A DNA stretch of 64,000 nucleotides, taken from positions 186,001-250,000 of the forward strand of contig JAEWHE010000041.1 in the NCBI GenBank assembly GCA_023387965.1, in the 5' to 3' direction. The notes under the pieces are model-generated. The model searched no databases, was not told the origin of the DNA, and saw nothing but the letters and a program-made list of their open reading frames with translations. Position numbers and translations under genes: made by a program. Origin of the DNA: Bacteroidota bacterium. GTDB taxonomy: Bacteria; Bacteroidota; Bacteroidia; Flavobacteriales; Flavobacteriaceae. Of this stretch, positions 1 to 8,545 are shown piece after piece. The stretch's first letter is position 1; every line of letters begins with the position of its first letter.

Positions 1-3000
1 GAAATTTTTTGTCCTTCTTCTAAAATAATGGTTACTAAAACTACTTGGTTTTTAGCATTTAAACCGGTTGTAGTGTAGGTTGATTGGTTCACGTTAGTAG
101 CATTTGCCAAAGATTTTCCTAACAAATCAAATACCTGAACCGACTTGATGTTCAACTGATTGGCTTTTACACCAATTTGCGAACCTGAATTATAAACCAC
201 TACATCGTTCGGCTGGATTGACGGAAGGTCAACTCCTAAAGAAGCGTTTCGGTATCTTATCTCAAAACGGTTGTTGTGCGTTCCTGAAGTGGTGGTAAAT
301 GTGTATCTTCCTTCTTTTAAATTATGGTACGTTTGGCTGTTTTTGTCAAATAAAAACACATCTTGACCAGCGAACAATCCATCGAAACTTTCCAAACCAA
401 TGCTGAATTCTCCCGCAGCAGAAGTGTAACCAATTGGTACAATATCTTCGTTAGAAAAAGGTAAGGCACGACCTTGAATGACCAAGTTTTGGTTGTTTAA
501 CAAACTGTAAATCGCAGTTCCGGAAGCATAAGTTTCGCCATCAAAAGCTTCGTCGGTATCGTTTGTAGCACCTTCAACATAACCTACCAACATTTCGTTA
601 TAAGCTCCAGCGGCATTTTTTAGGTTCACCCAAATTCTGTGTTTTTCAACTACCGTAGAATCACTTTGTGTCGTATTTCCGGTTCTGTAAAACTGATTAT
701 TTGATCCGGCAGTTTTTACACGCATTGAATTGTTAAAAGTCAATGTACCATTTTGTTTCGTATCGACAAAAAAGCTTTGTCCAGCAGCAATATTTCCTGA
801 AGGTTTTGTTCCGCTGCAAGTATCGCAGTTGGTATAATCACCGTTAGAAGTAGAACCTGTTGCGTTGTACGAAATATAATTAGAAGCACTGTATTGGTAA
901 ATTCCGTTAGCATCTGCTGTAGAACTTACAGGCGTTGCATGCGTCCAGAAATAAAATGTTCCTTTGATCACATTTTTATTAGCGGCATAAAATTGCTCAG
1001 CATTTAAAGCGGAAGGATAAGGATTTCCAACCAAATTCGATTTATCACTTGGCGAAACCGTAACGGCTAAAGTTTTCACTCCGTTGTTAGGAACACCTAC
1101 AAATTTTGTTTCGAAAACCGCAGGAACTGTCAATGAAAAAGATTGAGGAGCTCTTACGATGTAGCCTTTTCCGGTAATCATTTCCTGATTTCCATCTAAA
1201 TGTGTAACCCAACCGTTTGCAGTAGGATTGTAGCTGTAAAATTTATCACGCAAAGTATTTGGTGACAATTGGTTTAGTTTCCAATCTGCCGCTGCAACTG
1301 GCGAAGCCCAATATGTAAAATCATAACGCGTTACCGGAGTAGTGTTTCTCTTAACGGTAATTTTTCCAGAATTTACTGCGTTGTCGTTAATTTGAACCAG
1401 ACTTCCATGATTTTCAACAGTAAATGTAGCAGATGGTGCAACATTCAAATTATCATTAATAGTCAAAGTTTTTCCTGAAACTACTTTAACATTTCCGCTA
1501 TTTACTTTACAAGAACAAATTTGAAGGTCATTGTTAAAAGTGTAATCACCGTTAATTACCACGGCTGCATTTGCCGCATCTGTACTCCAAGTAGTTCCGT
1601 TCCAAACTGCTTCAACTGGAACAAATCTTATTCCTGTATGTGCTGCTCCACCTTGTTCAGCAGTAATGATTTCGATAGTAGAATTTTCGTTTAATTCAAA
1701 AGTTCCGATTATGATGTTAGCGGTTGGACCAGGATTGTAACCTAACTCCTGATGTATTTGATGGTTATTTAATTTAACTCGGATTTGATCATCCCATTTG
1801 TCAGCAATAATCTGGTATTTTCCGCAAGGGAAACCTTTACGTTTGTGAACGGTAACAAAATTATCACGTGCTACGTCACAACCTTGCCATGATGTTGCAG
1901 CCGATGGCGACAAATCTCTGTGCCAGGCAGTTTCGGTGTCAACGTTTAAAGTGTTTTGCGTATAATAACCTCGGTAGTTTTGGATGGCATCTAGGGTTGA
2001 ATTATTGAAAGCGTAAACGTTCCAAGTATTGTTTCCGAAAACAGTTGAATTTCCTGGAGCGTTGCAGTAATTGTGAGTAAAGCTGATGCGAGAAGCGCCA
2101 CCTTTTTCGTAATATTCAATTCTAAAATCGTGGTTTCCGGCAGAAATATATCTTTCCACAGAAGTTCCAGCATCGACATAACCTTGTTCTTGCCAGCTAT
2201 TAATAACTCTTTCACCATCGATAAATAGGCGATAACCGTCATCACCACTAACGTTGAATTTGTAAGTTCCAGCTACTTCAAAGTTTTTTCTCATTCTGTA
2301 AACCGTCATAAAACGATCTACGGGAGTTGTACATAATTGTGTTGTAGCACCAGAAACGGCGCCGTCACCTACGTTTCTGTCGAAAATTTCCGGTTCAGTT
2401 ACATAACCTAAATAAGTTGTAGCAGCAGGTGTTTCACCTGTATAAGAATATACTTTTCCAATCCAAGAATTTGTTCCGAAATCAGGTGATGGGTTGATTG
2501 GGGTGCAAGCGTTTGTTCCGTAAATTGTTGGGCTTGAAGTTGATGATGTGCGTATCACTAATCGATTCCAAGTGTTATATCCGTATAAACGAATATAGAT
2601 AGTTTCTCCTGCATTTAATGTTGGAATTTGGCTAAATGAGTTAGCTGGGAGATTTTGCCAATCTGTTTCATTAGCAATTCTTCTGCTTACTAAAGTGTGA
2701 ACTCCAGATGAGAATGTAGGACTTTTAGAATATCTTATTTCATAATCAACTGTGTTTCCCTCAGCTTTCATATTAAGATTAAAGCTAGAAAGATTTACTG
2801 CCGAATTCGCTGTCATCGCAAATTGAGCATAAACAGCTGTGTTTATTGCCCCATTTTGATATTGTGGATTTGCCCAATGGTTACCAAATATATAAACAGG
2901 TGTGTCCCAAGTTGCAGTTTCTAATGTAATTCCGCTACCTGAAATATTAAGTCCAGAAACGTTCGAAGAAATGTTTGTTGGTGTAAAATTGGTATTTCTC

Positions 3001-3077
3001 CATCTCACCAATTCAGTTTGAGCCGAAACAGACGCAACAGTAAAAATTAAAAGTAGTAATGACAGTACTTTTTTCAT
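1..3077 (-). CDS. T9SS-secreted protein with PA14-like domain (3' end outside window)
   Basis: A reading frame runs from ATG at 3077 to the left edge with no stop, giving at least 1025 residues. It opens with a signal peptide (MKKVLSLLLLIFTVASVSAQ). Residues about 230-330 look like a PA14 carbohydrate-binding domain (FNVSGDDGYRLFIDGERVI), and a second region with a similar layout follows. The end inside the window has the shape of a type IX sorting domain: SVQVFDLLGKSLANA, then NQVVLVTIILEEGQKI. Such domains direct export through the outer membrane and attachment to the cell surface in Bacteroidota. The final residues lie outside the window. A -7 box sits at 3110-3117 on the same strand. Secretion is well supported; the ligand is unknown. 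Confidence 0.85.
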   Translation of the reverse strand, partial: MKKVLSLLLLIFTVASVSAQTELVRWRNTNFTPTNISSNVSGLNISGSGITLETATWDTPVYIFGNHWANPQYQNGAINTAVYAQFAMTANSAVNLSSFNLNMKAEGNTVDYEIRYSKSPTFSSGVHTLVSRRIANETDWQNLPANSFSQIPTLNAGETIYIRLYGYNTWNRLVIRTSSTSSPTIYGTNACTPINPSPDFGTNSWIGKVYSYTGETPAATTYLGYVTEPEIFDRNVGDGAVSGATTQLCTTPVDRFMTVYRMRKNFEVAGTYKFNVSGDDGYRLFIDGERVINSWQEQGYVDAGTSVERYISAGNHDFRIEYYEKGGASRISFTHNYCNAPGNSTVFGNNTWNVYAFNNSTLDAIQNYRGYYTQNTLNVDTETAWHRDLSPSAATSWQGCDVARDNFVTVHKRKGFPCGKYQIIADKWDDQIRVKLNNHQIHQELGYNPGPTANIIIGTFELNENSTIEIITAEQGGAAHTGIRFVPVEAVWNGTTWSTDAANAAVVINGDYTFNNDLQICSCKVNSGNVKVVSGKTLTINDNLNVAPSATFTVENHGSLVQINDNAVNSGKITVKRNTTPVTRYDFTYWASPVAAADWKLNQLSPNTLRDKFYSYNPTANGWVTHLDGNQEMITGKGYIVRAPQSFSLTVPAVFETKFVGVPNNGVKTLAVTVSPSDKSNLVGNPYPSALNAEQFYAANKNVIKGTFYFWTHATPVSSTADANGIYQYSASNYISYNATGSTSNGDYTNCDTCSGTKPSGNIAAGQSFFVDTKQNGTLTFNNSMRVKTAGSNNQFYRTGNTTQSDSTVVEKHRIWVNLKNAAGAYNEMLVGYVEGATNDTDEAFDGETYASGTAIYSLLNNQNLVIQGRALPFSNEDIVPIGYTSAAGEFSIGLESFDGLFAGQDVFLFDKNSQTYHNLKEGRYTFTTTSGTHNNRFEIRYRNASLGVDLPSIQPNDVVVYNSGSQIGVKANQLNIKSVQVFDLLGKSLANATNVNQSTYTTTGLNAKNQVVLVTIILEEGQKI

Positions 3078-3109
3078 GAGGTTAAGTATTTTTTGTTTTT
3101 TGGGTAGTG

Positions 3110-3117
3110 CAAATGTA
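3110..3117 (-). promoter_or_regulatory. Promoter -7 box for the T9SS protein
   Basis: TACATTTG on the minus strand matches the Bacteroidota -7 consensus TAnnTTTG. It lies 32 bases before the ATG, which gives a leader of about 27 bases. Confidence 0.6.
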
Positions 3118-3347
3118 GAGGGCTGATTTTGTTATGAACGCATAATAAAATTCGTTTTTTTTGGCTTTTCGATAAGGTGCAAAATAACCTCGGTAAACTG
3201 CACTTTTTCCCGAAAACGTTTTCGTTTCAAAACAATGTTTTTTGTAAGAAAAATTTTAATTTCAGAATGGTTTTGTGAAATATTTTTGTTTTAAGAGTAA
3301 AATTAATTTGCTTTCGAAAAATCTGTCTTACTATTAAGGTCAAATTG

Positions 3348-3355
3348 TATTTTTG
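3348..3355 (+). promoter_or_regulatory. Promoter -7 box, possibly leaderless gene
   Basis: TATTTTTG ends five bases before the ATG at 3360. If the usual distance from box to transcription start holds, the mRNA begins at or next to the start codon. Confidence 0.55.
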
Positions 3356-3359
3356 CAAA

Positions 3360-3794
3360 ATGAAACTCAAGGTTTTACTTACATTTTTATTTTTGATGCC
3401 AATCAAAATTTTGGCTCAAGATGCTGCAATTCCTGAAAAATTAAAACGAAATATTGCTTTTCTCGACAGCACGATGCAAGAGAATAGTTGGAAAATTGTG
3501 GATGTTTTATCCAAAGAGGTTTCCTTCAGCCATTCGAATGGTTGGGTTCAAAATTTAGAAGATTTTGAAAAAGATTTTAAAAGCAAAAAAGTTGCTTACG
3601 ATAAAATTGAGGAGATCAAAGTCACCGAAGTAAAGGAATACCGGAATTTTTTTGTCATCAGAAGACAAATTGAAGTTTCCGGAACGTACAAAGTGTATGA
3701 TTTTTCGATGACGCTGGCGTTGCTCGAACTTTGGAAAAAAGAAAAAGGAACCTGGAAATTATGGGTTCGGCAAGCTACGGAACTTAAAAAATAA
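3360..3794 (+). CDS. Small secreted NTF2-like (DUF4440-type) protein
   Basis: 144 residues. A signal peptide (MKLKVLLTFLFLMPIKILAQ) precedes an alpha+beta domain of the size and pattern of SnoaL/DUF4440 proteins: a helix with LDSTMQENSWKIVDVLSKEVSFSH, then strands ending in WKLWVRQATELKK. An upstream in-frame TTG at 3345 overlaps the promoter box, so the ATG at 3360 is preferred. The stop codon directly abuts the stop of the convergent flippase-like gene, with no spacer. These domains often bind small ligands or act as stress-related accessory proteins; no specific function can be read here. The family assignment comes from pattern only. Confidence 0.7.
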   Translation: MKLKVLLTFLFLMPIKILAQDAAIPEKLKRNIAFLDSTMQENSWKIVDVLSKEVSFSHSNGWVQNLEDFEKDFKSKKVAYDKIEEIKVTEVKEYRNFFVIRRQIEVSGTYKVYDFSMTLALLELWKKEKGTWKLWVRQATELKK

Positions 3795-4757
3795 TTATCT
3801 TTTTCTGTTGAGAATTGGCAAGAGCAAAAAAGAAATTCCGCCTAAAATGATGATTTGCAAGGTTTGAGAGGCCCAAACAATCCAGCCAAAAGCAGTTCCA
3901 GCTTCTTTAGAAATTCCGAAAAGCATCAAAATTCCGGCGATTGCCAATGGAAAAGCGCCAAAACCACCATTGGTAAAAGAAATTGCTAAACTTCCTATCA
4001 CAAATGCAGTAACCACTACGTTAAAACTGATTCCGGAAGTTTCGTCTAAGGCAAAAACCGCCACGTAAAAGGTGAGCAAATACGACACCCAAATCACAGC
4101 CGTGTAAAAAATAAAGGGCCATTTTTTCTCCATTCGCCAAATGCTCAATACACCTTCAACTAAACCGGAAATCTTAATTTTTATTTGCTGAATCCACTTT
4201 GATTTTGAATAAATAAAAAGCCAAATGGCAATCACAAATAACGCAAAAGCCACAATTCCGTAAACCAATAATTTCCCGAAAGGAATCGTGTCAAACAAAA
4301 ATTGTTTCAGGATATTGAATTGTAGCAAAACTGCCGTTGCAATAAATGCCAAGAGAATGGCAAAATCTAAAACACGTTCGGCAATGATGCTTCCGAAAGC
4401 CTTGTCAAACGGGATGTTGTTGTATTTTTTAATCACTAAAGCACGAGAGACTTCACCGGAACGTGGAATGGTCATGTTCATGAAATAAGCAATCCAAACC
4501 GCCATGAAATTATTTTTAAACGGCGAAAAATAGCCTAAATGTTCTAAGGTATATTTCCATCGGTAAGCTCTTGCGGTGTGACTGATAAACCCGAATACCA
4601 ACGCCAATCCAATATAAGAATAATTAGCATTGCGAAAATAACCTTTCATTTCATCCAATTGTTCAGGTGTGAACGAATTATAAGCGTAATAAGTTAAAAA
4701 AACTCCCAATAAAATTGGGAGCAAAATGGATAAACTTTTAGTGATTTTTTTCTTCAA
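3795..4757 (-). CDS. Flippase-like integral membrane protein (UPF0104/YbhN family)
   Basis: 320 residues with about eight hydrophobic segments, starting with ILLPILLGVFLTYYAY. It matches the lysylphosphatidylglycerol synthase transmembrane-domain family (YbhN/AglD-like): RAYRWKYTLEHLGY after the second segment and the conserved IPRSGEVSRALVIKKYN loop, followed by an AERVLDF helix. Relatives are predicted to move lipid-linked substrates across the inner membrane. There is no soluble aminoacyl-transferase domain, so it is not a full MprF. It is the last gene of a leftward operon after panC and panD, 13 bases behind panD, but it has no known link to pantothenate synthesis. Its substrate is unknown. 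Confidence 0.85.
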   Translation of the reverse strand: MKKKITKSLSILLPILLGVFLTYYAYNSFTPEQLDEMKGYFRNANYSYIGLALVFGFISHTARAYRWKYTLEHLGYFSPFKNNFMAVWIAYFMNMTIPRSGEVSRALVIKKYNNIPFDKAFGSIIAERVLDFAILLAFIATAVLLQFNILKQFLFDTIPFGKLLVYGIVAFALFVIAIWLFIYSKSKWIQQIKIKISGLVEGVLSIWRMEKKWPFIFYTAVIWVSYLLTFYVAVFALDETSGISFNVVVTAFVIGSLAISFTNGGFGAFPLAIAGILMLFGISKEAGTAFGWIVWASQTLQIIILGGISFLLLPILNRKR

Positions 4758-4770
4758 TGGTACTGAAATT

Positions 4771-5121
4771 TTAAGTCAGGCTATTGTCTTTCTCGTTCGG
4801 GAAAATTAAAGTTGGTTTGAAGGTTTTTGCTTCTTCAAAATCTAAAATTCCGTAAGAAATAATAATAATAATATCGCCTTTTTGAACCAATCTTGCAGCG
4901 GGACCATTTAGAGTAATGTCGCCACTATTGCGGTTTCCTTTAATCGCATAAGTTTCTAAACGAGCACCATTATTGATGTTAACAATCGAAACTTTTTCTC
5001 CCTCCACAATATTAGCAGCTTCCATCAAAGCCTCGTCAATCGTAATGCTGCCAATGTAATTTAAATCTGCTCCAGTTACCGAAACACGGTGAATCTTGGA
5101 TTTTACAACTTGAATTTGCAT
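4771..5121 (-). CDS. panD: Aspartate 1-decarboxylase
   Basis: 116 residues, the usual length. PanD converts aspartate to beta-alanine, one of the two substrates of the neighbouring PanC in pantothenate/CoA synthesis. The proenzyme cleaves itself between Gly24 and Ser25 (YIGS), and the new N-terminal serine becomes the pyruvoyl cofactor. Lys9 (KSKIHR) and the GDIIIIISYG strand near residues 82-91 are also conserved. It lies 20 bases downstream of panC in the same direction, so the two are probably co-transcribed. Cytoplasmic. Confidence 0.97.
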   Translation of the reverse strand: MQIQVVKSKIHRVSVTGADLNYIGSITIDEALMEAANIVEGEKVSIVNINNGARLETYAIKGNRNSGDITLNGPAARLVQKGDIIIIISYGILDFEEAKTFKPTLIFPNEKDNSLT

Positions 5122-5141
5122 GGGGCAAAGGTAAACATTTT

Positions 5142-5990
5142 TTAATTTAATGAAACAGTATCAATTAGTCTTACGTTTCCAACAAAAACAGCGATAAAAG
5201 CGCGGTATTTTTTGTTAGCTTCAAAAGTGTTTGCCGGAACTAATGTGGCTTCGTCTGCAATTTCAAAATATTCAAGCTTAAAAAAAACATTGTTTTCAAA
5301 AATACTTTTTACGTAAGCGGAAATTTCTAAAGCATTTTTTGTGCCAAATTTTTCCTGAACGGATTGAAGTGTTTTGTAAATAATTTCGGCTTCTGCTCGT
5401 TCGGTCTTGCTCAAGCGTTCGTTACGGGAACTCATCGCCAAACCATTTTTTTCTCTAAAAACAGGTCTTCCTATTATAGTTACGTCAAGATTTTCCTTTT
5501 CGACCATTTTTTTTACGATTTGCAATTGCTGAAAATCTTTTTCGCCGAAATAAGCGTTTTTAGGTTTTACAATTTCAAATAACTTTTTGACAATTGTACC
5601 CACGCCATCAAAATGTCCGGGACGGTGTTTGCCCTCCATTTGGTTCTCTAAACCGTCATAATCAAATTTCACCGACTTTGGATTTTTTCCATAAATATCA
5701 TCCACCGAAGGTGCAAAAATAATCACATCTTCGCTCAAAGCAGAAATTTTTTCGGTGTCTCTTTCGATAGTTCGAGGATATTTTGCTAAATCTTCGGCGT
5801 TGTTGAATTGAGTAGGATTTACAAAAATACTCACTACGGTAAGGTGGTTTTCGGCAAGCGATTTTTCAATAAGCGAAAGATGTCCGTCGTGAAGCGCTCC
5901 CATAGTTGGCACAAACCCAATGGATTTTTTTTCCTTTAAAAACGGTTTCAAATGTTGCTTTAGGGTTTTCTGATTTTCGAAAATTTGCAT
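5142..5990 (-). CDS. panC: Pantoate--beta-alanine ligase (pantothenate synthetase)
   Basis: 282 residues. PanC joins pantoate and beta-alanine using ATP to give pantothenate, the CoA precursor. The nucleotidyl-transferase signature PTMGALHDGHLSL spans residues 28-40 (His34, His37), FGEKDFQQ covers about 148-155, and the KMSKS-like AMSSRNERLS lies near 185-194. It is the first gene of the leftward panC-panD-flippase operon and diverges from the glycogen-synthase-like gene at 6099. A -7 box on the minus strand at 6013-6020 gives a leader of about 17 bases. Confidence 0.97.
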   Translation of the reverse strand: MQIFENQKTLKQHLKPFLKEKKSIGFVPTMGALHDGHLSLIEKSLAENHLTVVSIFVNPTQFNNAEDLAKYPRTIERDTEKISALSEDVIIFAPSVDDIYGKNPKSVKFDYDGLENQMEGKHRPGHFDGVGTIVKKLFEIVKPKNAYFGEKDFQQLQIVKKMVEKENLDVTIIGRPVFREKNGLAMSSRNERLSKTERAEAEIIYKTLQSVQEKFGTKNALEISAYVKSIFENNVFFKLEYFEIADEATLVPANTFEANKKYRAFIAVFVGNVRLIDTVSLN

Positions 5991-6012
5991 TACCGAGAGA
6001 TTTAATTGTGTA

Positions 6013-6020
6013 CAAACTTA
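6013..6020 (-). promoter_or_regulatory. Promoter -7 box of the panC operon
   Basis: TAAGTTTG on the minus strand matches TAnnTTTG, 23 bases before the panC ATG. It lies back to back with the rightward promoter at 6052-6059. Confidence 0.55.
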
Positions 6021-6051
6021 CTGCTTTTGTTAATAACTCCATAAAATTTTG

Positions 6052-6059
6052 TAATTTTG
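6052..6059 (+). promoter_or_regulatory. Promoter for the glycogen-synthase-like gene
   Basis: TAATTTTG is a match to TAnnTTTG. A TTTTG that could serve as the -33 element lies at 6025-6029, 22 bases upstream. Confidence 0.6.
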
Positions 6060-6098
6060 CATGTTTTTATATGCTAATAAACAAAAGTTCAAAACAAT

Positions 6099-6905
6099 AT
6101 GGAGGATAAGAGGATATTATATGTATCATCTGAGGTAGTGCCTTACTTGGCTGAAAATGAAGTGTCTGTGATGTCTTATGATGTACCGAAAATGATCAAC
6201 GATCAAGGTGGACAAATCAGAATATTTATGCCAAGGTACGGAAATATTAACGAGAGAAGACATCAGCTTCACGAAGTTATCCGATTGTCTGGAATGAATT
6301 TGGTAGTGAACGATTTAGATGTGCCGCTTATTATTAAGGTAGCTTCGATCCCAAAAGAGAGAATTCAGGTTTATTTTATTGATAACGACGAATATTTTAA
6401 GCGAAAAGCTACATTCACCGATGAAGAAGGAGAAATGTATCCGGACAATGACGAACGCGCGATTTTTTTCGCAAAAGGTGTGGTAGAAACGGTAAAAAAA
6501 CTCAATTGGGTTCCCGATATTATTCACGTTCATGGTTGGATGGCATCGCTTTTGCCGGTTTACATGAAACATTATTATAAAGACGAAGCATTATTTTCCG
6601 AAACTAAGATTGTGACTTCGGTTTATTCGCAAGGATTTGGAGGAAATTTGAATTCGCAAATGATGAACAAAGTAGCTTTTGACGAAATCCCGAATCAAGA
6701 CATTCAGTTTTTATCAGAACCTAATTATGAAAACATCATGAAAACTGCCGTAATGCATTCTGACGGTGTGATTATCGCTTCAGATGAAGTGTCATCAGAT
6801 TTAACAAAATTTATAGAATCATCAGGAAAACCTTTTCTACCTTTCGTCGCCAAAAATGAGTTTGCCGAAGCGTACACTAATTTTTACAAAAATGACATTT
6901 TATAA
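6099..6905 (+). CDS. Short glycogen/starch synthase homologue (N-terminal GT5 domain only)
   Basis: 268 residues, about half of a normal glycogen synthase; compare the full 471-residue GlgA at 36720. It resembles only the first Rossmann domain: RILYVSSEVVPY at the start, IRIFMPRYGNINERR at about 48-62, and PDIIHVHGWMASLLPVYMKH at about 148-167. The family's ADP-glucose loop, K-T-G-G-L in active enzymes, is replaced here by AENEVSV, and the C-terminal nucleotide-binding domain is missing. Genes of this kind are usually annotated as glycogen/starch synthase, but catalysis looks unlikely. I infer a binding, structural or regulatory role. It has its own promoter and lies 14 bases before the DUF4270 gene, so the two may be co-transcribed. 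Confidence 0.8.
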   Translation: MEDKRILYVSSEVVPYLAENEVSVMSYDVPKMINDQGGQIRIFMPRYGNINERRHQLHEVIRLSGMNLVVNDLDVPLIIKVASIPKERIQVYFIDNDEYFKRKATFTDEEGEMYPDNDERAIFFAKGVVETVKKLNWVPDIIHVHGWMASLLPVYMKHYYKDEALFSETKIVTSVYSQGFGGNLNSQMMNKVAFDEIPNQDIQFLSEPNYENIMKTAVMHSDGVIIASDEVSSDLTKFIESSGKPFLPFVAKNEFAEAYTNFYKNDIL

Positions 6906-6919
6906 AAGGAAATTGAAAA

Positions 6920-8530
6920 ATGAATATGATTAAGAATTCTATTGGGAAATTTTTTGCGGTTATAGGTTTTGCTATCTTGCTAATTTCCTGTGATAAAGAT
7001 TTTAACGCTATCGGAACTGACATCGTGGGAGATGAACATTTCGGGATGGAACGCGATATTTCTTCTACCACCACTATTTTTAACCAAAAAACTGGCGGGG
7101 TTGAAACCACTAATTTGGCCATCAATCCATTAGGAATTTATGATAGTCCGGTTTTTGGGAAAACAACCGCTAACTTTGTGACACAGTTAGAGTTACAATC
7201 TTTTAATCCTACTTTTAGAGAAGTTACACTTGAAAGAATAAAATCAGTAATTCTCCATGTTCCATATTTTAGTACAGTAAAAAGTAGTTCTGAAGGAACG
7301 ACCACTTACGAACTCGATTCAATTTTTGGAAATCAAACAACCAAAATGCGTTTGAGCGTTTATGAAAATGGTTACTATATGCGTGATTTTGATCCAAATA
7401 CCAATTTCGCTGCGCAAAAATTTTACAGCAACCAAGACGCACTTTTTAACGCTGCAAAGTTAGGTTCTCGCTTGAATGATGCTTCGGATGTAAAGGAAAA
7501 CGAAGAATTTATTTTTGATAAAACCGAAATTACAATTCCTGGCGAAACGGAAGAAGATGATGATGCCAAGATGGCTCCGGGAATGAGATTGAACTTAAAT
7601 AAACAGTTTTTTTTCAACAAAATTTTTGCCAACGGGGGTTCGAATTTGGCTAATAATAATGTTTTCAAAAATTATTTTAGAGGATTGTATTTCCGTATGG
7701 AAGAAACAGCCGGAAACGGAGCGCTTAAAATGCTTGATTTCACCAAAGGAACCATTACAATTACTTACGACGACAAAAAAATTTCCGTGGTTGATGGCGT
7801 AGAAACTGATGCCGGAACTGAAGAGAAAATCCTGATTCTAAAATTTGGCGGAAAATCAGCAAGTTTATTGAACCAAACTTCAAACGGAACCAGTAGTGCT
7901 TATGAAACCATCTTAGGAAATACTGGAACTGGCGACCAAAAAGTTTATATTAAAGGTGGTGAAGGTTCAGTTGGACTGATTGATTTATTTGGTGGCGGAA
8001 ATTCGGGTGAATTAGAAGCGGTCAGACAATTGGCAAATCAAGAAAATTGGTTGGTTAATGAAGCAAATTTGGTTTTTTATGTCGATCAATCGGCAACAGC
8101 TAATTTGGTTGAACCCAATAGATTGTATCTCTATGATGCCAGAAATAATCGTCCTTTGATTGATTATACTTACGATACTTCTACCATGGCAGGAAATACT
8201 AAATTCAGCAAATTTGTTTTTGGCGGAATTGGTGAAAAATCCACAACAGCAGAAAATTCTAAAATTGCCAGATACAAATTTAGAATTACAGAACATATCA
8301 AAAACGTACTCTTTAAAGACTCCACCAACGTCCGACTCGGGCTTTCAGTTACCGAAAGCATTAATAATGTAGCAGGTGCTGCATTGGCAAATCCGTCGGC
8401 AGATTTTAAAGGCGTTCCAGCATTTTCTGTGATCAATCCCCTTGGAACTGTTATCTACGGAAACGTTCCTGTTCCTTCCCAAGAAGATAAAAAATTACAA
8501 CTCGAAATTTATTATACTAAGCCTAATTAA
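6920..8530 (+). CDS. DUF4270 family lipoprotein
   Basis: 536 residues. The N-terminus is a lipoprotein signal (GFAILLISC with Cys as the lipidated residue), followed by DKDFNAIGTDIVGDEHFG, typical of DUF4270 proteins of Bacteroidota. The rest is beta-rich and ends with LQLEIYYTKPN. A purine-rich stretch (AAAAGGAAA) at 6903-6911 could serve as a ribosome binding site. It lies directly upstream of glmS with a 15-base gap, suggesting an operon linked to cell-envelope sugar metabolism. The molecular function of DUF4270 is not established to my knowledge. Location is probably the outer membrane or periplasm. Confidence 0.85.
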   Translation: MNMIKNSIGKFFAVIGFAILLISCDKDFNAIGTDIVGDEHFGMERDISSTTTIFNQKTGGVETTNLAINPLGIYDSPVFGKTTANFVTQLELQSFNPTFREVTLERIKSVILHVPYFSTVKSSSEGTTTYELDSIFGNQTTKMRLSVYENGYYMRDFDPNTNFAAQKFYSNQDALFNAAKLGSRLNDASDVKENEEFIFDKTEITIPGETEEDDDAKMAPGMRLNLNKQFFFNKIFANGGSNLANNNVFKNYFRGLYFRMEETAGNGALKMLDFTKGTITITYDDKKISVVDGVETDAGTEEKILILKFGGKSASLLNQTSNGTSSAYETILGNTGTGDQKVYIKGGEGSVGLIDLFGGGNSGELEAVRQLANQENWLVNEANLVFYVDQSATANLVEPNRLYLYDARNNRPLIDYTYDTSTMAGNTKFSKFVFGGIGEKSTTAENSKIARYKFRITEHIKNVLFKDSTNVRLGLSVTESINNVAGAALANPSADFKGVPAFSVINPLGTVIYGNVPVPSQEDKKLQLEIYYTKPN

Positions 8531-8545
8531 TTCATTTTTTAAACT

